A stretch of 64,000 nt of DNA from Leucosporidium creatinivorum (GCA_001600635.1 BCKL01000005.1:871350-935349), one strand, 5' to 3'. Shown: positions 35,367-46,336, numbered from the stretch's first letter. The notes: generated from the letters alone by a model not told the origin. Made by a program: numbers and translations.

Positions 35367-38300
35367 CTAGGCCATATACCTCAGCGTGCGCCTTTCGTTC
35401 TCGTCGCGCTCCAAGTACTCCTTCTCAATCATCCGTTCAATGGCCTTCTTGATCATGGCCGGTTTGGGGAGGAAGCGACTCGACAGCTGGCGAATGACTT
35501 CGTTGACGAGGTCGGTGTGCTGGAGGACCTTCCTATCCTTCATTACTCGGACGATGCAGGCCTGTAGGATGGAGAAGGGATAGAGAGAAAGGAAGGAGCG
35601 AGGTCAGCGAGCCGCAACGGGCGTGTTGATGGAGGAGGAAAGCTGCGAACTCACATCGCACTGGGTGTTGCGCATCTCCTCGACCTTCTCCTCGGTTTCC
35701 TTCCTCTCATCCGCCGACTCGACTTTGCTAGCGACCGTCTGGATCTTGATTTTGGCGAGCGGGGCGGTGAAAGCCGAGTTGAAGAGGAACGAGTCGGTAT
35801 CGTCGATGTCGCGGCCTTTCGGTAATTTGGTGAGGACCTTGTACTTGGCACATGCGAGGGACTGCAGCGTGCGCTTGAGTTCTCCGGAGGCCATGTTGGT
35901 TGAGGAGGCGATGTCCTGATTGCGAGGACCGGAGTCAGCTCGGCGTCGCATAGCGCTCCCTCAAGGCCGCCGCCTACCTTGTAGCTCAAGCTCTCCTCGT
36001 CTCCCAAGCCCTCAAACAGCGCTAGCACACACATGCAGTGCGTCGAGACGGACAACTCGTGTGTCCGAGCCTTGAACTTGGCCTTGACGTCGACACTGCC
36101 GAGTTCGGGGCGGAAGGTGAGGATGCGACCCGAGTGCTTGACGTTGTAGAAGGCCTCGTAGGCCTTGACTCCCTCGAGCAGGATTGGCGGAAGGTTGCAG
36201 TTCTGATCCTTGTTGCTGAACTATGGGCGAGGACGGGAAGATGTGAGCGAACGGCCCCGTTGGCTCAGAGGTGGGCGCAAGGAGTCTTACCGGCCAGAAA
36301 TTCTGTCCACAGACAATCGGTTCCATCGAGAAAGGCGCTTTCTGCGAGCGGGATGCTGGCAGGTCAGCGGGAACAGAACGCAGCGAGCAAGAAGCCGACT
36401 CACGACGGCGCCTGCCTTGTCCTGATAGCGCTTGTATTCCGCTAGGGCATCCTCCGACGTCTTGATATCCTTCATCATACCCTCTGCACTCTTGGTGAAC
36501 GCCGCGCCGGCCTCGACCTTGAACTTGGCGAGCATGTTGCGCTCGGCGTCGTCCGAGACGGAGCGAGACGAGATGAGACGCTTGGCGAGGTGCGAATTGT
36601 AGTACTTCTCGAAGTGGTCCTTCTCGATGAGGAAGCGGAAGAGGGCGATGGTCTTATTGAGGACGTCGTCGACTTCGACCTCGGTTTTCTGGTCGGAGAA
36701 GGAGAGGTCAGCAATGGGAGGTCCGGCGGCGAAAGCGACTACCTACACCCTTGAGCCCCTTCTTGAGGTTCTCGTCGATGAAGAGCGAGATGTATTCCGG
36801 TGACTTGGTGTTCTGGTTGACAAAGACGGAGAAGGCCTGTTGGAAGCAGACAGCGAGGTCAGCGCCGAGTCTCGGAACCCGTCCAAATCCGCAAACTAAC
36901 ATCGTTGATGGACTTCTCGAACGCCTTGTCCCCGCTGAAGGCCTTGGTCAGGATGGCATCGAACTTGTCCTTGAGGTCGAGGACGTTCTGCACCCATGCG
37001 AGGGCGGCCTTCGTCTTGGCGTTCCCTGGCGCCTCGGGCCTCTTCTTGCCGGCCGAGACGTCGGGCTTCATGTCGGTGTCGCCTCCAGCGTCCTCCCTCG
37101 CCTTGCCCTTGCCCTTGGGATCCGCTGCTCCGTCGTCATCGCCGCGCTCGAGCACGACGAGCAGTCCCTCGTTGACCTTGCCTCCAATCTCGACAATCCA
37201 CTTGCTCACAGCCGTCTGCAGCGCAGCGTGACCGGTGGCTACGCGTCCGAAGAGGGTGTAAAGTAGTCGCAGATCGTCCAGGCGCGAATCTTGGATGAGA
37301 GTAGAGAGGCCGGAAGCGGAGTGGTCGAGGATGGCAGCGAGGTGGGCCGAGATGAGGGTGCGTTCGAGGAGGTTGACGAGGAGGGGTTCGGTGGAAGGGG
37401 CGAGGTAGGTCTGAGCGCGGGTGCGCTCTTCTTCAAGGCGGCGGTTGATCTGCGAGATGGAAAAGTAGAGTGAGCGACCGAGCCGAGCGCCGAGAAGCGA
37501 GCACTCACCTTCTTCAAGAACGTCGGGCAGTCGTTCTCCACCAGCAACTGCTTGCTCTCCCTCTGATAAAACTCCTCCGATTGCTTCAGGAAGGCCTTCT
37601 CGAACGACGTCCTGTACGGACTCTGTCCGATGAGCCCCTGCTCGCCCATGACTGCCGCTCCCCTCCCGCTTCCAGCACCCGAGCCTACACCCAGCACAGG
37701 CGTACCCGATCCTGTTCCTTGCGACGCCGTCACAGGAAGAGGAATGGGACCCTCGTCCGTCAACGTCGAGAGGATGGCCACAACGTCGGCGATCGAGTGT
37801 CGCGAGACGACCTCTCCTTCTCGCTCGATGCGGATGACCGAGAGGAGGGTGTTGATGAGATGTGATGCGATTGTTGTAGGATCGGCGACGGGGGAGACGG
37901 TGGGAGGTGCTGCACGAGCGCCGGCGCGGGAGGGAGGGGGAGGTCTTGGGCGAGGGCCGGAGGTGGAGTAGAGGATGACGTGGTGGAAGAAGAGGGAGAG
38001 TCCGAGATCCCAGGTGGAAGGGAGGGAGGAGGATCCAGTGTAGACCTTGTCCTGCAGAGAGTACAGAAGGTCAGATCGTCTCCCTCGCCGCCGCACTCGC
38101 AGCTCGGACGCAGCTCACCATGTACTTGAACACGTCCTTGAGCTTGCCCATGCATGCCGAGTGATCATCCCACACCTCCTTGACCCTATCGAGGAACAGC
38201 TGCCCTGCTTCCGCCTGCGCCATGTTGCTCGCTGCCGCTTGCTGTCCACCGCTCTGCGTCCCGCTGCCCGAGGCTACCGACACCGCGGTGGAGGGAGGGA

Positions 38301-38707
38301 AAACGGGTACAATCTTGTTGAGCGCTTCGGACTCGAGATGAGCAATGATGAGAGTCGAGACGGCATTGTACAGCGTGTGGCCCTGCGCGCGTTCAAGGAG
38401 CCAGAGTATGAGCTTCGAACCGCCCCGGAAAGGATCACAACAGCTCGAGCTTACCTGCTTGTGCAACACGAGGTTGTACGAGTTGCGATATACTGCTTCG
38501 AACGACAGCTGGGACGCCTGGTGCTGCTGGATCTGAGCCACGGCCTCCTCGACTCGCTGCAAGGTGTCGTCCAAGGGCTGCACGTGCTGTGAGGCGGTGG
38601 TGTAGGGTCAGCGCGAGCTCAGCTGTACTCCAACAAGTCCAACTCACCTTGCGAGGTGCTTTTACGCGGCCTGCACCCTTTGTCATCGGTCGTCGAGGCG
38701 CGCTCAT
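35367..38707 (-). CDS. cul3: Cullin-3 ubiquitin ligase scaffold
   Basis: Scaffold of CRL3 E3 ligases: the N-terminus binds BTB adaptors, the C-terminus binds Rbx1 and is neddylated. Reads leftward from [14 protein letters not shown]. Seen: [19 protein letters not shown] (family start motif) and [20 protein letters not shown], then [13 protein letters not shown]-like cullin repeats and [19 protein letters not shown]. The cullin homology domain has [20 protein letters not shown], then [20 protein letters not shown] and GQNFWP. The neddylation region [11 protein letters not shown] carries its Lys, and the winged helix ends [14 protein letters not shown]. Compared with animal CUL3 there are low-complexity inserts (Pro/Arg/Ala-rich and Gly-rich near 37620-37960; Lys/Asp-rich near 37040-37130). 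About ten introns. A BTB gene lies at 12999-14259 in the same window. Confidence 0.94.
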
Positions 38708-38975
38708 GTTGGCGGAAAGAGTGGCGACGAGAGAGAGCAAGCAAGAGGAGCTTGGTCAAGTGCAGAGGGGTACAGAGAGCGTCCGCTAGCTCAGAAGACG
38801 ATCCGACGAGCTGCACGCGAAAGTTGAAGCGAAACGAACGATTTTGGAGGAAGCAGAGCCCGCTCGCGAGCTTGAGAGGTCAACTTGCGAAGTCGCTGCA
38901 CCGCTCTCGTCGCTCTTGTAAACGAAGGTACTGATCTTTTCATTGCTATTCTGCTATTCAAGCTCTGCGAAGCGA

Positions 38976-40154
38976 CTAATCGAAGAAGCCGCTGGCCTGC
39001 TTCTCCACCGCCGAGCGAACCGCCTCGGAGATGCTCGTCTCTCCCTTGATCAAGTCTAACGCCAATCCAGCCGAGCCCTTGCCAGGAAGCGCGATGAGCT
39101 CCAGCAGAGTCGCCGCTACATCCTCACGCTGTGCGTCGGAGCAGAAAGCGGCGAAGTCAGCTCGGCGATTCTCAATCCCTTCGACCCGGCTCTCCTGAGG
39201 CTGTCCGGTCACTTCAGAGCAAGAAGGAATACTTACAGGAACTCCTCCCATGTGAGTCTGACCGACCTGGACCTTGCCGGTGCCCTCGCCGTCCTCGAGG
39301 TGGCCGGGTCGCAGGATAGTCCAGTCGAATGTCGTGCGCTTGACGAGATCCCTGTCGGCCTTGAGCTTGGCGTCGTAGTACGCTCCGATGGCTTGGTGCG
39401 CCTTCTTCGACGCTTCGAGGTCCTCGGCGTTCTGTGGAAGGGCGAAGAGGCGTGAGCTAATCATCGCCGAAGCAGACTAAGACGAAGCGCGAAAGTCTCG
39501 TCCAGCTCCTCCGAGCCTTTCCCGCTGCGCACAAAGCACGGTGATGCGAGAAAGTTTCGAAAGGAAGGTGACCTACGTAGTGAGGGGGAGCAGGCTTCTC
39601 TAAATCGCGAGTGTCAAGCGCCGAGATGAGGAACAAGGCCGGCTTCTGTCCCTCGACCTTCTCGATAGCATCAAACGTCTTGACGGCCCCGAGGTAGTCG
39701 ACAGCCTCGATACGCTCGGCTCCTCCCTTGCCTCCAGCACCGGCCGAGAAGACGACGGCGCGAGCTCCCTTGAACCTGGCGGCGAGTTCGGCGGTGGAGG
39801 CATCCTCGAGCGAGAGGAGTACAGGCGAGGCGCCACGGGAGGTGAGGTCGCCGAAGTGCTCCTCGGACCTCACGAGCGATTCGACGCTGTAGCGCGAGGA
39901 AGCCAGACGGGCGAAGTGGAGGGCGACCCTGCAGGAGAGTGAGGTTAGCTGCGGCCGTCGTTGCTCGGTAAGCAGGAGCTATGTAATCTGTAGCTGTGTA
40001 ATACCGTGCAGCTGGCGAGTCTGGTACAGCAAGCGCGCCAACCTCACAGACCGGCGATGACGAAGTGGGGAGGAGGGAGGTAGCAGCGCCGGGAGCTGTA
40101 GGTGACTTACTTGCCATGACCTCCGACGACTACAATACGTTGAGCTGCTGCCAT
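38976..40154 (-). CDS. NAD(P)-binding atypical short-chain reductase (YMR090W/YwnB-like)
   Basis: Reads leftward from MAAAQRIVVVGGHGKVALHF. The first strand and GGHGK loop form a Rossmann NAD(P)-binding motif of the atypical SDR (NAD(P)H-binding) group. Later landmarks are VFSAGAGGKGGAERIEAVDY, LFLISALDTRD, TFDWTILRPGHLEDGEGTG (the 'W-T-ILRPG' strand typical of this group) and the end RSAVEKQASGFFD. About 270 aa, four introns. Catalytic substrate unknown. Similar fungal proteins such as yeast YMR090W are uncharacterised. It is divergent from the RsfS-like gene with 125 bp between start codons. Confidence 0.82.
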
Positions 40155-40279
40155 TCTTTGCTGTAGGTGATTCGAGGTTGTAGCGAGAAGCTGATGGTAG
40201 GAATCCAACCTTCGCCCTCCGCGCCTTTCGCTGCTCTCCCTCCTTCGCCGTTCTTCATCTCGCTCACAACTTGAAGGCC

Positions 40280-41227
40280 ATGGCTCAGTCACTCATCCGC
40301 GCTACTTGTCGCTGCAGTAAATCACTACTAGCACGACCCAGCTTGTACTCGGCTACAGCTTCACCCCTCCGTCGAAACTTCGCCTCTTCGCCTACCCCTC
40401 GCGACGAGCCCTTGCCGTGGTTTGTCGATCCTAGCTCCCTCCCAGCAGCACCAGCAACATCTTCACCCAAACTGGCTACAGCTCCTGTGCCTACACCGCC
40501 GCCAGCGCACCTCGATCAGCACTTGCACCCGCTGCACAACCACCTTTCCATCTCGCCTTTCCTCGACAAGAACTCGCTCGTCTACATTAATGCGAGGGAA
40601 GCGGATCCCGAGACTGCTTGGGTGGAATGGGTGGTAGTGGCCTCGCTTAGGAAAGGCAGGGAAGGAGGTCTCCGAGGTGCCATCGAAGGAGTGAGGACTT
40701 TCGTAAGTCGCTTGCGACCGCTCAACTTCAGCTCGAATGATGGCCTTCACCTTCTCGGATCCTGTACTTACACCCTCCTACATCACCCACAGCTCGCCGC
40801 CAACCCCGTAGATGCCTCGCCGTCCCCTCCCGCTTCGGCGTTCGCACCCCCTTCCTCCTCCCCTCTCATCACCGGTCTCCCAACACCACCATCCAAGCAC
40901 GCCCGCTCTCGCCAAGCGTCGCCCTCGCGCGCCGAACAAGCGAGCGGCTGGGCCATGCTCGACGCAGGCAACGTCGTCGTGCATGTCATGACCGAGGAGG
41001 CGCGGCCGGGATGGGGCATCGAGGAGATGTGGAGGAAGATTGGCGCGGAGGGCGAGAAGGAGAGGAGGGCGGTGCAGAAGATGTTGCAGGGAGAGGAACT
41101 CGGAGAGGAGGAGCTGGAGGCTGTGCAGGCGAAGGAGGAGCAGGAGGGAGAGGGATTCGAGGAGATGACTGAGGCCGAGTTGAAGGTCGTCAGAGAGCGG
41201 GAGGGCAAGAAGGTGTATGACGAGTAG
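40280..41227 (+). CDS. Mitochondrial RsfS-like (ribosomal silencing factor) domain protein
   Basis: N-terminal Arg/Ser-rich presequence (MAQSLIRATCRCSKSLLARP). RsfS-like strands follow: NAREADPETAWVEWVVVAS, then after a Ser/Pro-rich insert GWAMLDAGNVVVHVMTEEAR and PGWGIEEMWRKIG, matching the WVLLDxGDVVVHVF...W pattern of RsfS/MALSU1/ATP25-N, which bind uL14 and control mitoribosome subunit joining. The C-terminus is acidic (about 60 residues). Exons are probably 40280-40702 and 40793-41227. The 90-nt GTAAGT...CAG segment between them is itself open and in frame, so the chain is 285 or 315 aa. The ATG is preceded in frame only by non-ATG codons. Insert size makes the domain match imperfect. 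Confidence 0.75.
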   Translation: MAQSLIRATCRCSKSLLARPSLYSATASPLRRNFASSPTPRDEPLPWFVDPSSLPAAPATSSPKLATAPVPTPPPAHLDQHLHPLHNHLSISPFLDKNSLVYINAREADPETAWVEWVVVASLRKGREGGLRGAIEGVRTFVSRLRPLNFSSNDGLHLLGSCTYTLLHHPQLAANPVDASPSPPASAFAPPSSSPLITGLPTPPSKHARSRQASPSRAEQASGWAMLDAGNVVVHVMTEEARPGWGIEEMWRKIGAEGEKERRAVQKMLQGEELGEEELEAVQAKEEQEGEGFEEMTEAELKVVREREGKKVYDE

Positions 41228-41326
41228 TCAGGTGTGCATTCGCAAGGCAATAGAGCCACCTCTCTCCTCTCTTTATTGATTCGTCGGACTCGCTGAGGCT
41301 GGTCGAGAGAACGAAAGCTAGGCGAT

Positions 41327-42994
41327 CTATTCCTCCTCCTCCTCATTATCCTCGTCAAGATCCTCCATCATAAAGTCTACGCCGGCCTCTTTGGCCGTGC
41401 CCACAGTCTCTTCGAACCGCTGCTGCCGCCATACAAGGGCTGCCTCTAGTACGTCGATTTGACCTGCGAGCGAATGAAGATTCAGCGCCCAACTCTTATC
41501 TGCTGCAGGATGCGGGAGTGCAGCGAGCGAGCGAGAAGTCCAACTCACCCCTCCTGTACTCATCGACATTCTCCCTGATTCCACTGCGAACCTGACTCTC
41601 CTCCACCTGCCTCGCCGCCTGCTCTCCCCTCTTCAGTCCCCCGAGCTTCATCTCCAACATCCCCTGCAGCGCATCAAGCACATCCAACTCATTCTCCCAC
41701 CCCAGGAACCCCAACACCTCTTCCCACGCCACGCTCCCTCCCTTCCCATTCTCATTGAACGCCTCGACGTCCTCCTCGCTCGCCATGAATAGGCGCATCT
41801 GCGCCAACAGAGCTGCTGGAATTGCGCCCGAGCGGGGGACAAAATGGCGGAGGTCGGAGATGCCGAGAGCTGAGAGAGTGGTGGGGAGATCAATGAGCCA
41901 GGAGGAGGAGGGTGGGAGGGAGAGCTTGAGAGCGACGAGGTCGGAGGGGTTGGAAGGGGTCGTAAAGCCGTAGCCGAGGAGAAGCTCCTCGTTGGGCTTC
42001 GGTCCGTAGGTGTTGAATGCTTGTTGGTCTGTAGTTGGAACTGAGGCGTCAGCGAGTGAACGGAAGAGCGAGGGATGGGGACGTCGACTCACCTTGCTCC
42101 ACTCCCTCGTCCAGCACTATCGCCAGCTTGCCCTTTGGCTCGCGCAGAGCCGGTTCATTGACATCTGTGATCCAGCTTGCTTTTGCGCCGAGGCGATGAT
42201 TCAGTGTATCGACGCCGGGGAAGAGGACGGGCGTCGAGTCCGCCGAGGGACCCTCGATGAGCGAGGAGGGGAAGGCGCGGGAGCTGCAGGACACGACGGG
42301 GTCAGCGGTGAATGGCGAAGAGAGTGAACTAGCCTTACGAGAGGATGGTGCAGGCCCAGAGGAATGATTCCCTGCAGCATGGAGAATGGTCAGCGAGAGC
42401 CGTCCTTCGCGAGCTCGCTACTCACCAGCTGAGCTTCTCCGCGGTCTCTTTATCGCCCAGCAGCTGCTTGAGCTGTTCCCATTCTTCCCCCCACCCTTGC
42501 AGCCTGTCCCTCGTAGCTCCCACCAAGTTCGTCCCCTCGAGCAGCCGCAATTCCGCGTCGGTGTAGTAGCAAGGGGTCCTCATCTCGTCCGGCCGAGGCA
42601 GCGTCTCGATGTAGGGGTAGTGCTCGAGCTGCAGACCGCTAGGGAGCCCGCTTGACGATGGGTAGACGAGATGCAGAGCGAGGTACATCGTCATGAGATG
42701 GTGGTTGGAGGGAGTTGACGGTGAGGGCTTAAAGAGCGATGAGACGCAGCGGAGGGCCGAGGTGGGAGTGATTGCGAGTGAGAAGGGGCATGATACAGCT
42801 GCTTCCCCAGCTGGTAAGGGCTGAGCGGCGTAGATTGAGGTTCCGAACGCGTCTGAGAAAGGTGAAAGGTCAGCTGCTGGCGGAGAGTAGAGGTGCAGAG
42901 GAAGCTCACCTTTCCTAAACTCGAGTCTAGAGTTGAACCCTCCTCCTGCGCTAGCGAGCCACGAGCCGAGAGGTGAGGAAGCGCAAGACGACAT
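41327..42994 (-). CDS. SET-domain protein methyltransferase (Rubisco-LSMT/SETD6/Rkm type)
   Basis: Reads leftward from MSSCASSPLGSWLASAGGGF. SET features: DAFGTSIYAAQPLPAGEAAV (start of the SET fold), a split insert (iSET) with PYIETLPRPDEMRTPCYYTD, SRAFPSSLI, VLFPGVDTLNH (D-x-x-NH SAM/active-site motif) and FNTYGPKPNEELLLGYGF, which matches the 'YG.x.N.ELL..YGF' hallmark of this subclass. The C-terminal Rubisco-LSMT substrate-binding helices follow, and the chain ends in an acidic tail DEDNEEEEE. About 450 aa with five introns. Likely substrates are ribosomal or translation proteins as for yeast Rkm1-4 and Efm1, but that is inference. Converges on the RsfS-like gene with a 100-bp spacer. Confidence 0.87.
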
Positions 42995-43202
42995 GATGAG
43001 CGAAGGGAAAGCCGAGCATGGGCTTGCCGAGGTCAAGTCGATGCCGGTCGAGAAGTCTGCTCGCTTGAAGAGTAGGCCGAGGCGCCCAGATTGCTACTGC
43101 TATTGCTCTACAGACGAGTAGTTTGCACCGAAAAGCCCTCCAAGCCGCCCACCGAGCCTGCTCGGCGATGCTGTTCGGAATGCTTCCAGCTTCCTCGCCG
43201 CT

Positions 43203-44209
43203 CTACCGCCCTCCGCTCGCGCCTTGCAGCTTCATCTTGATCACCGCCAACTCCCTCCATGACTTGACCGCTTTGTCACTTGCCAAGCCAGTCAAGGAGG
43301 GGACCGCCATTCCGAAGAGGGCTTCCAACGTCTCGATTGACACCTGGGTAGGCTCGGTAACCTCCTCTCCTGTGAAGCCTTTGAACGAGCCGTATGGTAG
43401 GCATAAGCGCAGGCGAGCACGAAGCTGCTCTTGCCCCTGGGCGTTGAGGGAAGCAACGCTGCCCTGCCAGTAGAGCCGAGCAATCGCGAAGAGGGTGTCC
43501 TTGCGCTTCGAATTGCTGTTCGTGTAGCGGTGGGCTTTGATATCGAAGCTCGAAACACCATCGGGACCAATGTCCATGCCTGTAGTGCGTTGTCTTAGTC
43601 AGCATTCGAGCTCGGTCGAGCAGCGCCGAGTTGACGCGAGCCGCCTCACCGTTCAATTGATCGACGCTGCCGCTCGAAAGGACGGCCGAGTAGAATTGAG
43701 CTGCAAAGTGCTGTGCGTCGGTGAGGGCCTCTTGTCGGTATCCACCCCTGTTGAGACGGCTGGCGACCTGCCTGTGAAGCGAGAACGACGCCGTCAGCGG
43801 AGCTCAGGACATTCCCCTGGCCCCAACACGAAGCTCACCAGCTGCTGTTCGGATCTTGATCTTCTTCCTCTTGCTCTTCCTCCTCGTCGTCGCTCGGAGA
43901 AGGAGGGCGACGAGGAGCGCGATCCTCAGGCTTGATGCAATTCATTCGGTGGCCACAAATCCAGTCTTTCGTCTGACATGCAGACCTGTAGTAGACCAGT
44001 AGACTGTACATGAGCCGTTGAGTGCTTGTAGGAGACCAAGTAGAGCCTACGAGCAGCTGTTGAAGCGGAATAGTCAGCGACGCGTCGACGATGACGAGCT
44101 GTAGTCAGCTGTAGGAGAGCTGTTAGACTCACTAGAAGCAATCCTGGCACCTCGAGCACCGCATCGTTGCCGGAGAGGAACATGTGAAGCAGCGCGGCTT
44201 AGGCGACAT
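43203..44209 (-). CDS. MYND-type zinc-finger protein (copy 1), with 6-nt micro-exon
   Basis: Five exons read leftward: 44209-44133, 44056-44051 (6 nt), 43985-43839, 43771-43650, 43579-43203. The sum is 729 nt, exactly 242 aa plus stop. The N-terminal MYND finger is CFTCSSPATMRCSRCQDC, then FYCSSACQTKDWICGHRMNC, with all seven Cys and the His present. A Pro/acidic linker follows (PPSPSDDEEEEQEEEDQD), then a C-terminal region of about 165 residues of unknown fold (DTLFAIARLYWQGSVASLNA and onward). MYND fingers bind proline-rich peptides. The micro-exon encodes part of the Y-C-S core; skipping it would create a stop (TA|G). A tandem paralogue is at 44378-45427. Confidence 0.85.
44051..44056 (-). 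other. 6-nt coding micro-exon (CTGCTC) in MYND gene copy 1
   Basis: Upstream intron 44132-44057 (76 nt) has donor GTGAGT, branch CTGAC and acceptor CAACAG. Downstream intron 44050-43986 (65 nt) has donor GTAGGC and acceptor CTACAG. With the flanking exon ends it reads TA-CTGCTC-G, Tyr-Cys-Ser, completing the MYND finger. Total exon length is divisible by three only with it. Confidence 0.8.
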
Positions 44210-44377
44210 GACGGGCGAAGCGAAGGGGAGAAGGGAGCCGAGAAGTTGGGTTCGATGAATAGCCTAGGGGCCAAGTTCGCGTCCTTTGCATATCGATGTA
44301 ATGCATTACTATTCCCAGTGGATCTGCAAGGTCATCCCTACTGCTCACAGGCCTCAGCCCTCAAGCGCCGGATCAGC

Positions 44378-45427
44378 CTACTCGGCGATGCTGCTTCCTC
44401 GTTCGCCCTGCTCAAGCCAGCTACCCTCCGCCTTCATGATCTCGATTGTGGCCCTCTCTACCCTGACAGATTTCTCCCTAATCGCAATCCACTTCTTCCA
44501 CGTTCGTATGAGCTTGTTGTCCACTAACCCCGAGAGCTTCGGCAGGAGATCCGTGCAGAGGGCGTCTAAGGTCTCGTCGGAGAGCATGTACGGCTTGTTC
44601 AGCTCTTCCCTTGAGATTGCGTTGGAGATTGCGGACGTTGATGGGAGCGTTGCAAGGCGAGCTTGGAACTGCAGCCGACCGGGGACGTTGAGGGTGTGGA
44701 GAGTTCCGAGCCAGTAAAGTGCCGCCATCCACCGAAGAGTCTCGCTCGGGAGGTCACCTTCACCAGGGGGCGATCCCCTTGGCAATAGTACCGTCCTCCA
44801 AGTGGACCAGGTCTAGTAGAGAACCGGTTCATCAGTTTGGAGACTTCGGTCGAGCCTCGGTCGAGCCTTTGCGCACCAAAAAGCATCCGCCCGTCCCCAC
44901 TGTTGATCACCCGTCTGTAGTAAGACACATTGCAGTGTTGTTCGTCGCTCAGAGCACGAGAGCGGAAGCCGGCGTCGGTTAGGAAACCAGGGATCTGCCT
45001 GTGAAGCGAACGACGGTCATTAAGTGGGACTCGGGCGCGGTGACAGCCCAGTGGGAGCTCACCAAACATCCTGTGGTCTTTCCCTCTCCCTCCTCTCATC
45101 CTCAGCCTCATCCTCATCCTCCGACTCGCTCGCAGAAGCAGGCGGAGCAGCCTTCCCGCAGGTCTGCTTGTGCCCGGCTTTCCACGCCGAGGTCTGGCAT
45201 TCGACGCTATCGGAGAGCAGGGGAGAGTCAGACATAAGCTAGTTCGAGCTTCCGAGGTAGCGTCGACTCACCTGCAGTACCTGCTCGGGCGAACAGGATG
45301 GAGAGACGACGCGTGAGCTGTGTGCAGGTAATGAGATCGATGCAGGCTACTCACGTCGCGAACTTGCAACGACTGCACTGCTTGCATTGTTGGAGTTAGG
45401 TTTCTTGCAGACGGCGCAGGAAGGCAT
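44378..45427 (-). pseudogene. MYND-type zinc-finger gene (copy 2), frame interrupted twice
   Basis: Tandem paralogue of the gene at 43203-44209, same strand, 169 bp apart. Exons: 45427-45355, 45280-45272 (9-nt micro-exon), 45206-45063, 44998 leftward, probably split by an intron with a GTGCGC donor near 44885 and a TAG acceptor near 44815, then to 44378. Finger: CAVCKKPNSNN, then CKQCSRCKFAT, micro-exon, YCSVECQTSAWKAGHKQTC. The first two pieces are in frames one nucleotide apart. A second one-nucleotide offset occurs beside the C-run in the last exon, before ETLRWMAALYWLGTLHTLNV. The C-terminal domain aligns with copy 1. It is either a young pseudogene or has two homopolymer-associated sequencing errors. 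Confidence 0.7.
45272..45280 (-). other. 9-nt coding micro-exon (GTACTGCAG) in MYND gene copy 2
   Basis: Flanked by introns 45354-45281 (donor GTGAGT, acceptor GAGCAG) and 45271-45207 (donor GTGAGT, acceptor GATAG). It reads AC-GTACTGCAG-C, Thr-Tyr-Cys-Ser, the same part of the MYND finger as the 6-nt exon of copy 1. Confidence 0.78.
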
Positions 45428-46336
45428 GACGAGAGAGAAGCAAGAGCGAAAGAGTTGGAGAGACGCGCTCGCTGAGCTCGAGGGCGATAGGAGAGGGGTG
45501 CAGTAGATAGAAGGGGCTTGTAGGAATAGTCGGCGGTTTGATATTAGCTCCGATACCTTCACTGAAGCTTTCCGAGAGCCCAGCATCGCCTGCGGCGAGC
45601 AGCGCCGAGCGCCGAGCTTCGCCCGCCCAGCTCACTCGCTGGCCGTGCTGGTATTCGTTAGCTTTTGCCATCCTCTGGGGATGCTCAATACGCGCCCTGA
45701 TCACCTACAAAGCTTCTCGCCAGTCACCATCCTTTCGCTGGCCCCTCTATTCTCCTACATCTCGGCGGATTGCCTCGCCTGGCTGCTCGGCTCGCTCGGG
45801 CCCTTCTACGGCGATCCAGACTCACGCTGGAAGCTTCGAAAGGATAGGAGGCGTGGCTTCAAAGAGCTTACGACGCCCGCTCGCTCTTTGGCTCTCTCCA
45901 CAACCTCGTCTCAACTCCAACTCGCCTTCGCCCGCCACAGGACACTACAGCACACGCTTCACCTCCCTACAGCACTCCTGCACCTCACTCACTCGCTACT
46001 CAGCTCCCTCGCTTTAACCCCAGACACCGAGCAGCCACTCCCACTCTCTCTCTTCCCGCATCTCGCTCTCACTCAGTTCGATATGTGAGTCATCGAGGAT
46101 TGTAGGGCGATAGCTGGGTGCTGCAGCAGACCAGAGCACGGGCAGACAAAGACGACAGACGCCACTCGCAGCTCGTGTGCGCTGAGGCGATCTCGTGCAC
46201 TGCCTTCCTAAGCGAGGAAGCTCGGTCTGCTGTAGCTCAGTAAGCTCCAGAAGTACAGCTGAATTGACCCTTGCTCTCACTCCCCGCTCTTATCCTTCGC
46301 AACAGCCTTACCGAGTCAACCCCTCCTTATCGCCTA
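45428..46336 (+). other. Region upstream of the Ub-AN1 gene; possible N-terminal coding exon
   Basis: 909 bp between divergent genes. A plus-strand frame open from ATG 45681 to 46084 (Leu/Ser/Thr-rich, no recognised domain) could be spliced through a 221-nt intron with consensus borders (46085-46305) in frame onto the Ub-AN1 gene. Equally, this could be a 5' UTR intron. No other feature is supported. Confidence 0.4.

Noticed and set aside
45355-45427. A 32-nt GT..AG intron inside exon 1 of MYND copy 2 that would hide the frame offset
   Set aside because: Shorter than any credible spliceosomal intron here, and it would delete the first CxxC pair of the finger.
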